A stretch of 64,000 nucleotides of DNA from the NCBI RefSeq assembly GCF_001637225.1, contig NZ_LVJI01000007.1, positions 1 through 64,000 of the forward strand. Direction: 5' to 3'. The translations under genes were made by a program, and so were the position numbers. The notes beneath the pieces are model-generated. The model did not search any database. It had not been told where the DNA came from and saw only the letters and a list, made by a program, of their open reading frames with translations. How positions within the stretch are numbered: position 1 is the first letter of the stretch; each line of letters starts with the position of its first letter. The stretch comes from Paenibacillus antarcticus. GTDB taxonomy: Bacteria; Bacillota; Bacilli; Paenibacillales; Paenibacillaceae. Shown here one piece after another: positions 17,214-26,305 of the stretch.

Positions 17214-17950
17214 CCGGTCAGCCTCCTCTCCAGAAATAGTACAAATCTATCCATGGCTAGCCCGATCACTCCGATGACAATAATGCCAAGAATGACCGTG
17301 TCCATACGGAAATATAAGCTCGCTTCCATAATCATATTTCCAAGACCTTTATTGGCTCCGGTCAGTTCAGCCGCTACCAATGTTGTCCATGCTGCAGCAA
17401 GCCCAAGTCTGACACCAACCAGAATAAAAGGGAAAGACGCGGGCACGATAACCTCGAAAAAGATATCTCTATCCTTGGCACCAAGTACCCTGGCCGCACG
17501 AATTAGCGTAGGGTCCACATTGCGAACACCTTGGAAGATCGTAATAACCATGACTAGAAAGGTGGCTACAAAGATTACTGTTATTTTGGCTGATTCTCCA
17601 ACGCCCTGCGAAATGATAACTAGCGGTATAAGTGCAATCGGCGGTATTGTACGAAAAAATTGAATCCAAGGATCAACAATGGAGCGTACCATAGGGTACC
17701 AGGCCATAAGAAAAGCAACAGGGATGGCAACGATTAAACCAAGCGAGAAACCACCCACTACGCGCAGTAGACTTGCCCACACATTAATCCACAAACGCCC
17801 GCTCATGATTTCAGTCTGAAACGTTGTGAAGACCTTCACAGGATTCGTTATAATCGTTCCAACCGCCGGTATAGCAGATAACAGGTACCACGCTATTAGA
17901 CCAATGACGATAGAAAATAGGGTTAATAGCCAGTTCGGGGGCTTTTTCAT
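17189..17950 (-). CDS. ABC transporter permease (second sulfonate-type system)
   Basis: 253 residues with about six membrane segments. The EAA loop region reads IRAARVLGAKDRDIFFEVIV, followed by PASFPFILVGVRLGLAAAW. A single permease, in contrast to the tandem pair in the other operon. The ATG at 17950 lies nine bases after AAGGAG; an in-frame ATG at 17959 directly abuts the ribosome-binding site. It sits 36 bases downstream of the sulfatase gene in the same operon. Confidence 0.9.
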   Translation of the reverse strand: MKKPPNWLLTLFSIVIGLIAWYLLSAIPAVGTIITNPVKVFTTFQTEIMSGRLWINVWASLLRVVGGFSLGLIVAIPVAFLMAWYPMVRSIVDPWIQFFRTIPPIALIPLVIISQGVGESAKITVIFVATFLVMVITIFQGVRNVDPTLIRAARVLGAKDRDIFFEVIVPASFPFILVGVRLGLAAAWTTLVAAELTGANKGLGNMIMEASLYFRMDTVILGIIVIGVIGLAMDRFVLFLERRLTGWQELRQE

Positions 17951-17986
17951 AAACTCCATCTCCTTATGCGTGGTGTTGAAGGTACG

Positions 17987-19447
17987 TTAACCATCGTAAG
18001 CCGGCTGTAATGCTTCGCTCTTATATTTGCCGCGGATAACATTCGCCTCTTCTTTCCTGCCTACTCGCTCAAGCTTTCGTACCCAATCTTCTGGCTTCAG
18101 ATATTTCCACGGACCCGTCTCCAGTACTTTCTGCATCGGATCCACTTTATAGCCTGGCTTGCGGGTCTGTTCATGTTGCCAAGCTGCTAGCCTGTGATCC
18201 ATTTCCTTCACAATGTTTGGGTACTCTGCTGCAACATTACGTGTCTGGTTCGGATCGCTCTTCATGTCGTACAAAATAACTTCGTCAAAATGCAGATACA
18301 AGCCCGGATGATACGTCCGGATAAAATACCACTGCTCATCACGTACAGCACGTTGACATACATATAGGGCATGATCCATGACCAAATAATCGCGTCCCTG
18401 CCAGTGTTTTCCTTTTAGCGCGGGTAAGAAAGAACGTCCATCCCAACCCGAAGGTACTTCAAGACCGACCAATTCAGTAATTGTCGCGATAACATCCACA
18501 TTGTATACAAAGCCTTCTACCACTCGTCCTGCCTCAGTTAGACCCGGCACCTTAATAATTAATGGGATATGATGTACGGCCTCGGTTGCACATGGATGCT
18601 CGATGTAAATACCTTGTTCCCCCATAGATTCTGCGTGATCCGCACTAATGATGAAGCATACTTCTTCTTCAATACCAAGCTCTCGAAGCGTATCCAGAAT
18701 CTCACCCACATATTTGTCCATATAGTTGATTCCACCGTCATACCCATCAATGACATGTTTGAAATCATCACGGTTAGCGATCTGACCTGGCATGGTTGCC
18801 GGATATTTATCACCCCAGTGCAGTAACGATGCAGATCGAGGGAAGGAGTCCTTTTGTTGGGATGCTATCGTCGCTTCATCCGGAAAGTCTTTCACCTGAG
18901 CATCTTGCCACTGTTCCATGTATTCAATGGGGTACGTATAGAACGTGTGTGGATCCCAATATTGGATATGTAAAAAATAATTATCATCCAACCCATGTTG
19001 CTTTAACCAAGGAATAACCGAAGCATTAACTTCATCTGCATTCTCATTACCTTCCTTCAACGTGTGCGTATGTACCTCATTCCAACCTGCAAAATACCAC
19101 CACGCATGATGTCTGTCACCGAATGTAGAGAATGTTGTCGTTCTATAACCCGCTTCGCGAAGATATCTCGTGAAAAAAGGGACCTCTTCACTATGCCCAT
19201 CTCCATCTGGATATTGAAACTCTCCTCCCGGTCCCCAATGCGTAAGCGCGCCATGATTAATACCGAAACGTCCAGACATGAAGCTCGCTCTTGATGGAAC
19301 ACATGGAGAGGATGCCGTGTAACAGCTGTTGAATCTTATACCTGCGGCTGCAATGGTATCGATATTCGGTGTCGTGGTTCGATTGTAGCCATAACAGCTC
19401 ATATGATCCGGTCGGAGTGAATCGATATCTAAATAAATAATTTTCAA
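17987..19447 (-). CDS. Cysteine-type (formylglycine) sulfatase
   Basis: 486 residues. The sulfatase signature SPCVPSRASFMSGR holds Cys49, which the formylglycine-generating enzyme would convert to the catalytic aldehyde, plus Pro51 and Arg53. YLDIDSLRPDH gives the N-terminal calcium Asp pair, and ISADHAESMGE the second metal Asp and His. There is no signal peptide, so the enzyme acts in the cytoplasm on imported sulfate esters, choline-sulfatase-like in logic. It leads an operon with an ABC importer and lies opposite an AraC regulator. Desulfation would release sulfate under sulfur starvation, but the exact substrate cannot be read. Confidence 0.9.
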   Translation of the reverse strand: MKIIYLDIDSLRPDHMSCYGYNRTTTPNIDTIAAAGIRFNSCYTASSPCVPSRASFMSGRFGINHGALTHWGPGGEFQYPDGDGHSEEVPFFTRYLREAGYRTTTFSTFGDRHHAWWYFAGWNEVHTHTLKEGNENADEVNASVIPWLKQHGLDDNYFLHIQYWDPHTFYTYPIEYMEQWQDAQVKDFPDEATIASQQKDSFPRSASLLHWGDKYPATMPGQIANRDDFKHVIDGYDGGINYMDKYVGEILDTLRELGIEEEVCFIISADHAESMGEQGIYIEHPCATEAVHHIPLIIKVPGLTEAGRVVEGFVYNVDVIATITELVGLEVPSGWDGRSFLPALKGKHWQGRDYLVMDHALYVCQRAVRDEQWYFIRTYHPGLYLHFDEVILYDMKSDPNQTRNVAAEYPNIVKEMDHRLAAWQHEQTRKPGYKVDPMQKVLETGPWKYLKPEDWVRKLERVGRKEEANVIRGKYKSEALQPAYDG

Positions 19448-19731
19448 ATCATGTCCTCCTCCTTGAGATAGCTACTAAATTAAAATAATTAAGTCTTGTG
19501 AACCGTTCAATAAAGGGTTAAAGTAAGTATCAAACAAATCCTCCCTATATACTTGGTATTTAATTATTATAGTACTGGATGGAGTAAATGAAAGTCCATG
19601 CATAATACACCGATGATGTGTATGATTCTCATGTCATCGTAATCTGAACAATCCTCGCCTCCTATTTCAAATAACCCCCATCCTGTGTAAACATACGGTC
19701 AAGCTATTCCACAAGGAAGGGAATCCCCTAT

Positions 19732-20529
19732 ATGATGTCTCTAATTTCGGTTCATTTTGACAATAACATCCCCAACTGGCGAAAAAATCAGGAAGTGCTG
19801 AATCACAATGTACTTGCATTAGTTGTTGAAGGAAGAGTTAAATATTATATTAATAATATTTCTATGATTGCTGAAAAAGGAGAGCTGCTATTTATTCCAA
19901 TTAGTACGCTTCGTTCCAGTGAAAACTTTGAAGGAGAACATCAAAAAATCACCATCTTATTTACTCATGACGAAGAAGACGCGCAACAATTATCGCTTCT
20001 TAGTAAAGCAACGTTCAATACGTGTAGAAGCCGTAATTTCGAATATATTAAGCGCCGCTTCGAACAGTTGTATCTTGAAGTGGCAGGAGCGGGGATATTC
20101 AGTCCGTTTATTATTGCGGGTGTGTTCCAGGAAATCGTTGGGCTAGTTGCACGTGAATTCGAACTCGTAGAGGTCACCCCTATCAAGCTAAGACTCGCAA
20201 ACCAATTACAGAAATATTTAGTTGCTAATTACCGTGAGACGATCCAGATTGAGCAACTCGCTGCACTTATCGACCGTTCGGCTAACTATACCATTTCATT
20301 ATTTCGTGAAATGAAGGGATTATCTCCAATCCAATACGTCCACATGCTTCGCATGAAGGAAGCGTGTAACCTATTAGCGAATTCCGATCTTACGGTGACG
20401 GAGATATCCGATTACCTCGGGTATTATGATCATTCTTATTTTTTTCGTATATTCAAAAAATATATGTCTTCATCACCTACGGAATATCGTCAATCCGGAT
20501 TACATACTCAAACGATGCACGTATTTTAG
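19732..20529 (+). CDS. AraC-family transcriptional regulator
   Basis: 265 residues. A cupin-like ligand-sensing N-terminus (LALVVEGRVKYYIN, KGELLFIPIST) is followed by two helix-turn-helix motifs at about 165-255: IQIEQLAALIDRSANYTISL and VTEISDYLGYYDHSYFFRIF, then SPTEYRQ. The second motif is the classic AraC signature. Divergent from the sulfatase operon across a 284-base gap, it most likely activates that operon in response to a sulfate ester or related compound. Two adjacent ATGs follow GGAAGG; I kept the first. Confidence 0.88.
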   Translation: MMSLISVHFDNNIPNWRKNQEVLNHNVLALVVEGRVKYYINNISMIAEKGELLFIPISTLRSSENFEGEHQKITILFTHDEEDAQQLSLLSKATFNTCRSRNFEYIKRRFEQLYLEVAGAGIFSPFIIAGVFQEIVGLVAREFELVEVTPIKLRLANQLQKYLVANYRETIQIEQLAALIDRSANYTISLFREMKGLSPIQYVHMLRMKEACNLLANSDLTVTEISDYLGYYDHSYFFRIFKKYMSSSPTEYRQSGLHTQTMHVF

Positions 20530-20550
20530 CTGATATCGATCATATGAAAC

Positions 20551-20586
20551 AAAAAAAAAGCAGACCCACGTTTAATTCGGGTCTGC
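20551..20586 (-). terminator. Terminator of the opuA operon
   Basis: GCAGACCC (20560-20567) pairs with GGGTCTGC (20579-20586), with nine T on the minus strand after the stem. It may also stop the convergent AraC gene. Confidence 0.85.
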
Positions 20587-20600
20587 ATCTTCTTACGAAA

Positions 20601-21503
20601 TTATTCTATTCCAGCAATCCATTGGTTAACCTTCGCTTCATTGGCTTCTACCCATTTCTTAGCAGCTTCCTCTTCAGGCATGCCAGCAGATATATCGCCC
20701 ATCACAGATTCCATATCTTCTGGCGTCCATTCAAATTGATCTAGGAAACGATAAGCCGCAGGATGATCTTCTTTCAGACCTAAGCGTACCAGGGTATGAA
20801 TTTCTTCATTTCCACCAAATACTTTCTTAGGATCATCAAGATATTTCAATTCCATGTCATTGAACATCCAATGCGGCGTCCATCCTGTAATCACGATTGG
20901 TTCTTTTTTGGCATAAGCATCTTGAAGCACTTTTACCATCGCTGAAGATGAACTTCCAAGTAAATTCCACTTATTAAGGTCATATTCAGTGATCGCCTTC
21001 TCAGCCTGAGACATGATACCCGCACCCGGTTCAATCCCTGTAATCGTGTGATCAACTGATTTCCCTACATCTTCTTTCTTCAAGTCTTCAATCGTCTTAA
21101 TATCCATATAGGTTGGTACGACAAGCCCATTCTTAGTACCTATAAGATTAGCTCCCAAATCTTCAAGCTTGTCTTTATTTGGTTCATAGTAGTTCTCACC
21201 ATGTGTACTCGGTAACCATGCAGATACCATACCATCTACGCTACCATCTGCAACACCCACATACATAGGTCCTGCATCAACCTGTAACATTTCTACTTTA
21301 TAATTCAATTTACTCTCCAATACTTCCTTCACGACATTCGTACTGGCAATTTCAGAATCCCATGCCACATAAGCCAATTTAATTTTTTTAGCCTTCTCAC
21401 CACTTGTACCATTCGCGTTATTGTTACTAGAACAACCCGCAAGTACTAACGTCATCACCATAAAGGCAGCGATCAGGATATTCATCTTCTTATTCTTCAA
21501 CAA
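20601..21503 (-). CDS. opuAC: Glycine betaine ABC transporter substrate-binding lipoprotein
   Basis: About 300 residues with lipobox VLAGC. The mature part is a single OpuAC domain. The aromatic cage that holds the trimethylammonium head can be seen as Trp residues in AYVAWDSE, VSAWLPSTHGENYY and ITGWTPHWMF. It captures glycine betaine or related osmolytes outside the cell for OpuAA/OpuAB. The TTG at 21503 follows AAAGGGTGA; an internal ATG six codons later is possible. It is the last gene of a three-gene operon. Confidence 0.93.
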   Translation of the reverse strand: MLKNKKMNILIAAFMVMTLVLAGCSSNNNANGTSGEKAKKIKLAYVAWDSEIASTNVVKEVLESKLNYKVEMLQVDAGPMYVGVADGSVDGMVSAWLPSTHGENYYEPNKDKLEDLGANLIGTKNGLVVPTYMDIKTIEDLKKEDVGKSVDHTITGIEPGAGIMSQAEKAITEYDLNKWNLLGSSSSAMVKVLQDAYAKKEPIVITGWTPHWMFNDMELKYLDDPKKVFGGNEEIHTLVRLGLKEDHPAAYRFLDQFEWTPEDMESVMGDISAGMPEEEAAKKWVEANEAKVNQWIAGIE

Positions 21504-21509
21504 TTACGT

Positions 21510-22355
21510 TCACCCTTTCTTACTTTTCTTATTTTTCTTAGCTAACTTCTGTGTCATCCGATCTAACATAATTGCAAGAACAACAACCGCTAATCCAGCC
21601 TCCGTACCTACACCCGTCTTCGCTTGCGTTACTGCTTTATAAACATCAGCTCCCACGCCTTGCGCTCCAATCATTGAAGCAATAACTACCATCGAGAGTG
21701 ATAACATAATCGTCTGATTAATACCCGCCATAATGGTTGGAATCGCAATGGGTAACTGTACCTTAAATAACTTCTGCATGCTTGTTGAACCAAAAGCATC
21801 TGCTGCTTCTACTAAATCCTCAGGCACCTGTCTGATACCCAAACTGGTCAAACGAATCGTAGGTGGAATAGAGAATATGACCGATGCAATGACGCCCGGT
21901 ACGACACCTAATGAGAAGAACGCAACCGCTGGCAACAAATAGACAAATGCCGGCATCGTTTGCATCAAATCCAGTAAGGGTGTTATCACACTCTGAACTT
22001 TCTTGTTTCCGGCACATAAAATACCCAAGGGAACGCCGATAACAATAGAAATAAAGGAAGCTGTCAACACCAATGCAAGGGTGTCCATGGTATGGGCCCA
22101 GTAACCTAGGTTAAGGACTAGCAACAAACCAAGCAGCGTAAAGGCTGCTAATCTATATCTTCCTAGCCAGAAGGCAAGGATCGTAAATATAGCGATAACG
22201 ACAAGTGGTGGGAAGAAATTAAATCCATCTGCCAACCCATCAACAATACTACCAACAACGGTTTTAACACCATTAAAGAACGGTTCAAAGTTCGTCTCCA
22301 ACCAACCTTCTAACGACTCTACCCATTCCCCAATAGGGATCTTAGGAACACTCAT
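21510..22355 (-). CDS. opuAB: Glycine betaine ABC transporter permease
   Basis: 281 residues, like Bacillus OpuAB (about 282). The N-terminal extracellular or amphipathic part PIGEWVESLEGWLETNFEP is typical, followed by six or seven membrane segments and the coupling loop VEAADAFGSTSMQKLFKVQL. It starts inside the stop of opuAA with a four-base overlap, so the two are coupled. Two copies pair with two OpuAA ATPases to import osmoprotectants. Confidence 0.93.
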   Translation of the reverse strand: MSVPKIPIGEWVESLEGWLETNFEPFFNGVKTVVGSIVDGLADGFNFFPPLVVIAIFTILAFWLGRYRLAAFTLLGLLLVLNLGYWAHTMDTLALVLTASFISIVIGVPLGILCAGNKKVQSVITPLLDLMQTMPAFVYLLPAVAFFSLGVVPGVIASVIFSIPPTIRLTSLGIRQVPEDLVEAADAFGSTSMQKLFKVQLPIAIPTIMAGINQTIMLSLSMVVIASMIGAQGVGADVYKAVTQAKTGVGTEAGLAVVVLAIMLDRMTQKLAKKNKKSKKG

Positions 22356-23551
22356 TCAACTTCACCTGCTTCCGTCTCATTATTACCCGTCAATGCTGCA
22401 AGGACAGCGCCTCTAATCACAATGCCAACTAAGCGATTACGTTCATCAATAACGGCAACTGGAATTTTGGCACTACTCACAACATCAAATAACTCAACTA
22501 GAAGTACATCAGGAGACACAGTAGGTGTATCTCGAATAATAATCTCCCCAAGGGTCTGACCAGACTTGATAGCATTTAAGGCATCTTCAGCTGTAACTAC
22601 GCCTAGGAGTTGACGAGATTTGTCCACGACATAAAGGTTCGAAATTCTTCGATCACGCATGAGCTGCAGCGCCACTCTGGGTCCACGGTCCATTCCAATT
22701 GTCTCTGCACGAATCATGACATGAGCTGCCGTAAGTACCTTGGATAAATCCACATTCTCAACAAAACGCTCAACATAATCATTGGCAGGGTTCATTAGAA
22801 TTTCTTCCGGTGTCCCAATCTGAACAATGGCTCCATCTTTCATCAACGCAATGCGATCCCCAATCCGTAACGCTTCATCGAGGTCATGCGTAATGAAGAT
22901 AATCGTCTTCTTCATGTTCTCTTGTAGCTCAAGTAATTCATCTTGCATATCTTTACGAATGAGTGGGTCAAGCGCACTAAAGGATTCATCCATGAGCAGG
23001 ATATCAGGATCGTTAGCCAAACCTCGGGCTAGACCGACACGTTGCTGCATCCCCCCACTTAATTGATCAGGCTTCTGATCTTCGAAACCAGACAGGCCAA
23101 CTAATGCTAGGGATTCCTTAGCTTTCTTTACACGTTCTTCTTTGCCCATCCCTTGTACTTCTAAGCCATATTCAACATTTTCTAGTATCGTTCGGTGTGG
23201 AAAAAGAGCAAATTTCTGAAAGATCATACTCATGGTCTTTCTTCTAACCTGTCGTAGTTCTTCGCGATTCATACGAACAATGTCCTTACCATTAACAAGT
23301 ACTTGTCCAGCCGTTGGTTCAATCAGACGGTTCAAAAGTCTAACTACCGTTGATTTCCCACTACCTGACAAACCCATAATAACGAATATTTCACCAGGTT
23401 CAATTGAAAAACTGACCTGATTAACCCCAACTGTTAATTTCGTTTCTTTCAAAATACGTTCCTTAGACCAACCTTGCGCAAGTAGAGGAAACGCCCTTTT
23501 CGGATCATTACCAAACACTTTACTTAACGATTTCACCTCTATAATTGGCAT
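22352..23551 (-). CDS. opuAA: Glycine betaine ABC transporter ATP-binding protein with CBS domains
   Basis: About 399 residues. The OpuA-specific N-terminus LLAQGWSKERILKETKLTVG precedes Walker A GLSGSGKST, signature LSGGMQQRVGLARGLA, Walker B ILLMDESFSALDP, then two C-terminal CBS domains (residues about 275-390, with RRISNLYVVDKSRQLLGVVT and IPVAVIDERNRLVGIV). CBS domains of OpuA sense ionic strength and gate transport. The ATG at 23551 follows GAAAGGGG; an upstream in-frame start at 23572 lacks a site. Confidence 0.94.
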   Translation of the reverse strand: MPIIEVKSLSKVFGNDPKRAFPLLAQGWSKERILKETKLTVGVNQVSFSIEPGEIFVIMGLSGSGKSTVVRLLNRLIEPTAGQVLVNGKDIVRMNREELRQVRRKTMSMIFQKFALFPHRTILENVEYGLEVQGMGKEERVKKAKESLALVGLSGFEDQKPDQLSGGMQQRVGLARGLANDPDILLMDESFSALDPLIRKDMQDELLELQENMKKTIIFITHDLDEALRIGDRIALMKDGAIVQIGTPEEILMNPANDYVERFVENVDLSKVLTAAHVMIRAETIGMDRGPRVALQLMRDRRISNLYVVDKSRQLLGVVTAEDALNAIKSGQTLGEIIIRDTPTVSPDVLLVELFDVVSSAKIPVAVIDERNRLVGIVIRGAVLAALTGNNETEAGEVE

Positions 23552-23594
23552 CTTTATGCCCCTTTCAATCATCTGTATCTAATTTATGGCACTT

Positions 23595-23628
23595 ATTATA
23601 GTGTAGACTCCCACAAAAATAGGGTCAA
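23595..23628 (-). promoter_or_regulatory. Promoter of the opuA operon
   Basis: On the minus strand -35 TTGACC (23623-23628) is followed after 17 bases by TACACT (23600-23605). A perfect TATAAT lies five bases further on (23595-23600). Either could be the -10. Confidence 0.5.
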
Positions 23629-23644
23629 AATGTAAAAACGTCCG

Positions 23645-23678
23645 TATAGTGCGTACAGTTTTAACTTTACGTACTATA
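23645..23678. promoter_or_regulatory. Inverted repeat between opuA and gbsR, probable GbsR operator
   Basis: TATAGTGCGTA (23645-23655) and TACGTACTATA (23668-23678) are inverted copies with one mismatch. The repeat lies between the divergent opuA and gbsR genes, just upstream of the opuA -35 box. GbsR binding here is inferred from position. Confidence 0.55.
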
Positions 23679-23811
23679 CTAACTGTATACTCCGTTTAAC
23701 ATACAAATGCTCATACAGCGTATTCTTTACTTTTCAAACACTTTTTTTTACAATGGATGCTGTGGATATTGTTTCCGCTCATCGCAAGCGTTATTCAAGG
23801 GAGTGTACGAT

Positions 23812-24375
23812 ATGACAACATTTGATGGATTAAATGAAGAACACACTAAAGTGATCGAAAAGGCGCGTCAACGCGTCATGGATTCTATTGGAAAAAATAT
23901 GGATCTTTATGGGGTCACGATGTCCATTGGTCATTTGTACGGAAATATGTATTTCCACGATGGTCCCGTCACGCTCGACGAGATGGGTCAGGAAATGGGT
24001 ATGAGCAAAACGAGTATGAGTACGGGTATGCGTGCATTAGTCGATCTAAAAATGATCAATAAGGTATGGGGAAAAGGATCGAGGAAAGATCTATACGAAG
24101 TAGAAGACGATTGGCACCAAAATTTCGTCGAATACTTCTCTATCAAATGGCGAAAATCTATGGAAATGAATATAAATTCTTTACATAAATCGTTAACAGA
24201 GCTTAAAAAGCTTCGGGAAGAGAACATTGATCATGAGCCCTTAGTGGCCCTGGTTGACATGGATATCGATAGAATGAAACATGCTATCCAATATTATAGA
24301 TGGTTAGGACGTTTTATTGATGCACTAGAAACCGGGCAAATTTTCGATTGGATTCCCAAAGAAGAGCCAGAATAA
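23812..24375 (+). CDS. gbsR: GbsR-type transcriptional regulator
   Basis: 187 residues; Bacillus GbsR is about 180. A winged helix-turn-helix of MarR type reads VTLDEMGQEMGMSKTSMSTGMRALVDLKMI, then WGKGSRKDLYEVEDDWHQNF, which is diagnostic for GbsR, and a helical C-terminus. In Bacillus it senses choline and represses betaine-synthesis and choline-uptake genes. Here it is divergent from opuA, so it likely controls osmoprotectant import. The ATG at 23812 follows GGGAG by eight bases; an open frame upstream to 23707 has no site. Confidence 0.9.
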   Translation: MTTFDGLNEEHTKVIEKARQRVMDSIGKNMDLYGVTMSIGHLYGNMYFHDGPVTLDEMGQEMGMSKTSMSTGMRALVDLKMINKVWGKGSRKDLYEVEDDWHQNFVEYFSIKWRKSMEMNINSLHKSLTELKKLREENIDHEPLVALVDMDIDRMKHAIQYYRWLGRFIDALETGQIFDWIPKEEPE

Positions 24376-24401
24376 CAGTCCAACATCTTCTTATACATGT
24401 G

Positions 24402-24444
24402 AAATGCCGTAAGCTATGATCACCATAGCTTACGGCATTTTTTT
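24402..24444. terminator. Bidirectional terminator after gbsR
   Basis: AAATGCCGTAAGCTATG (24402-24418) pairs perfectly with CATAGCTTACGGCATTT (24424-24440), with TTTT after it on the plus strand. It serves gbsR and probably the convergent operon ending at 24470. Confidence 0.9.
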
Positions 24445-24469
24445 GTTGTACATAACACATAGAAACTTT

Positions 24470-25081
24470 TTATTCAGGACGTTCCAAACTAAATATCTCT
24501 CCTAATTTAGCGTAGGAATTGCCAGCAAGCCGACTTACCGGTTTCAATCTTTCAGGGTCAATATATCCATCATGATACACGGATTCATCCATATGAAAAC
24601 AAACCACTCGCCCGATTAATAAGTCCGTAGCCGGCGATTCTTTCGTCCCCCCGAGCGGAATACAATGTTCAAGTAGGCACTCCATTCGGATACTCGCCTC
24701 AGCAATGCCAGGGACCGCTATCTCGTCACTTTCTACAGGTGTAAGCCCTGCTAAGAGAACTTCACTCTGATCCGGTGGCAAACTTGCTGCTGTCTCGTTA
24801 ATCTGCTGAATGTACGATTCATCTGATATATGGACAACAAATTCCCCCACTTCTACGGCGTTCCTAGCAGTATCCTTCTGAATACCGTTCTTTCGCTGTA
24901 CAGATATAGAAATTAACGGCGGATTTGTCGTAACAATATTAAAATAACTATACGGTGCACCGTTCAGAACGCCATTATTCGATAGCGTTGTTACGAAGGC
25001 CACAGGCCTTGGAATAATGCTCCCTATGAGCAATTTATAGTTATCGCGATCACTTTGGGCTGAAGGATCAATAGATATCAC
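24470..25081 (-). CDS. Flavin reductase-like (FMN-binding split barrel) protein
   Basis: About 203 residues. The FMN-binding split-barrel signature is SIIPRPVAFVTTLSNNGVLNGAPYSYFN, and VQRKNGIQKDTARNAVEVGEFVVHI follows. These proteins reduce FMN with NAD(P)H or act as FMN-dependent oxidoreductases. The ATG at 25087 sits too close to AAAGGGG; the GTG at 25081 is seven bases from it and gives the family-typical start (M)ISIDPSAQ. It is the last gene of an operon with a nitroreductase and DoxX. Confidence 0.85.
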   Translation of the reverse strand: MISIDPSAQSDRDNYKLLIGSIIPRPVAFVTTLSNNGVLNGAPYSYFNIVTTNPPLISISVQRKNGIQKDTARNAVEVGEFVVHISDESYIQQINETAASLPPDQSEVLLAGLTPVESDEIAVPGIAEASIRMECLLEHCIPLGGTKESPATDLLIGRVVCFHMDESVYHDGYIDPERLKPVSRLAGNSYAKLGEIFSLERPE

Positions 25082-25107
25082 GTACATTCCCCTTTCTCAC
25101 AAAAAAA

Positions 25108-25734
25108 TCAGAACTGGTTATAACTTACGAACTCCCCTACTGGCTTACGATATCCTCGTGGTCTTCCACTACTTGTATCCTCTTTCCCAATGGCGATCAT
25201 TAGTGCTGGTACATATGCTTGCGGAATATTTAAATCTGTACGTATCGCCTCCGGGTCGAAACCAATCATTGGACAGGTGTCCCAACCCTTTTCTTTAGCT
25301 ATTAACATGAACATCATGGCGCTTAGACTCGCATTACGAATAGCCTCTTCTCTCTTGAAGGTTTCCCCTCTACTCTCATAAAAAGATTCCACTGATTCTA
25401 CAGTCATATCATATTCCTGTTGATTAATCACGCCTAGATGAAGTAATCCCTCGTTCATTCGCCCAACGTCCTTGTGTGCATGCTTATTACCAAGAACTAT
25501 AATGACCGCAGAAGCAGTCTGTACTTTATATTGCTTATTAGCTGCTAGATAGACTTTGTTCAACATCTCAGGATCTTTAACGACCACGTAATGCGTATGC
25601 TGCAAATTAAACGCAGATGGGCCATACTTCACAAGATTAAAGATATCCTCCAATTCATTATTAGCTATTTCTACACCAGAAATGAATTTATTAGCTGATC
25701 TTCGTGACTGCAATAGTGGAATGAATTCGCTCAT
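25108..25734 (-). CDS. Nitroreductase-family oxidoreductase (MhqN/YdfN-like)
   Basis: 208 residues with the family layout: LLQSRRSANKF (FMN phosphate contacts), KYGPSAFNLQHTHYVVV, then GWDTCPMIGFDPEAI and the C-terminal RPRGYRKPVGEFV. FMN-dependent enzymes of this group reduce nitroaromatics or quinones. It sits between doxX and the flavin-reductase gene. Nitroreductase plus DoxX is the content of the Bacillus mhqNOP operon, which protects against quinones; the palindromes upstream fit that regulon. Confidence 0.87.
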   Translation of the reverse strand: MSEFIPLLQSRRSANKFISGVEIANNELEDIFNLVKYGPSAFNLQHTHYVVVKDPEMLNKVYLAANKQYKVQTASAVIIVLGNKHAHKDVGRMNEGLLHLGVINQQEYDMTVESVESFYESRGETFKREEAIRNASLSAMMFMLIAKEKGWDTCPMIGFDPEAIRTDLNIPQAYVPALMIAIGKEDTSSGRPRGYRKPVGEFVSYNQF

Positions 25735-25753
25735 GTATGGTTCCCCCTAATCA

Positions 25754-26158
25754 TTATTTCAGTAGAATAGCATCTAGTGAGTAATCTCCGGCACCAGTGA
25801 GTGCCAACCCGACAGCAACAGCAATCAACAATAAGTTGTATTCATATCCGTTAGCTGTAGCCCAATATCCATTTGGACCATGTACTTTAACGATAGCTCC
25901 GAGCATCGTCGCAACAATAATGACAGCACCAATGACTGTGAATAGTCCTGAAGCTAACAACAATCCACCGATGAGTTCCATTAAACCCGCCATGACAGCC
26001 ATCAGAACTCCTGGTTTCATCCCCATGGATTCCATCCAACCCCCGGTTCCCTTCGGGCCATATCCACCGAACCACCCGAACAATTTCTGCGCACCATGTG
26101 CCATAAAACTTAACCCAACAACCAAACGTATAATTAACAATCCTAGTGCAATACTCAT
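25754..26158 (-). CDS. DoxX-family membrane protein (MhqP/YdfP-like)
   Basis: 134 residues with four membrane segments. The family motif GLSFMAHGAQKLFGWFGGYG is followed by GWMESMGMKPG and the second half with GLMELIGGLLLASGLF. DoxX proteins accompany quinone or thiol-stress oxidoreductases and are thought to act with them at the membrane. The ATG at 26158 follows GGAGG; an open frame upstream has no site. It is the first gene of the three-gene operon behind two MhqR-like palindromes. Confidence 0.9.
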   Translation of the reverse strand: MSIALGLLIIRLVVGLSFMAHGAQKLFGWFGGYGPKGTGGWMESMGMKPGVLMAVMAGLMELIGGLLLASGLFTVIGAVIIVATMLGAIVKVHGPNGYWATANGYEYNLLLIAVAVGLALTGAGDYSLDAILLK

Positions 26159-26214
26159 TTCTAATTCCTCCATGTTATCGTATTTGTTTATTCTCGTTAC
26201 GCGCCAACACACAC

Positions 26215-26232
26215 TATCTTAATATTAAGATA
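26215..26232. promoter_or_regulatory. Perfect 18-base palindrome, MhqR-like operator
   Basis: TATCTTAATATTAAGATA is a perfect palindrome 57 bases ahead of doxX. It has the TATCT-N8-AGATA form known for MhqR, the MarR-type repressor of quinone-stress genes in Bacillus. That the operon contents (DoxX, nitroreductase) match the mhq regulon supports the assignment. Confidence 0.65.
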
Positions 26233-26305
26233 TATATCCAAAAAAAATTATTCTTCTATCTGTTATATTCCCAACTCATCTCTTCGCCTCTTTATCTCTA
26301 TTTGT

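Noticed and set aside
17163-17663. Open frame of 166 codons on the plus strand
   Set aside because: It lies entirely antisense to the ABC permease and ATPase genes, is low in complexity and has no ribosome-binding site; a shadow of the real genes.
25797-26222. Open frame of 141 codons on the plus strand
   Set aside because: Mirror of the doxX gene, whose DoxX motifs are clear on the minus strand.
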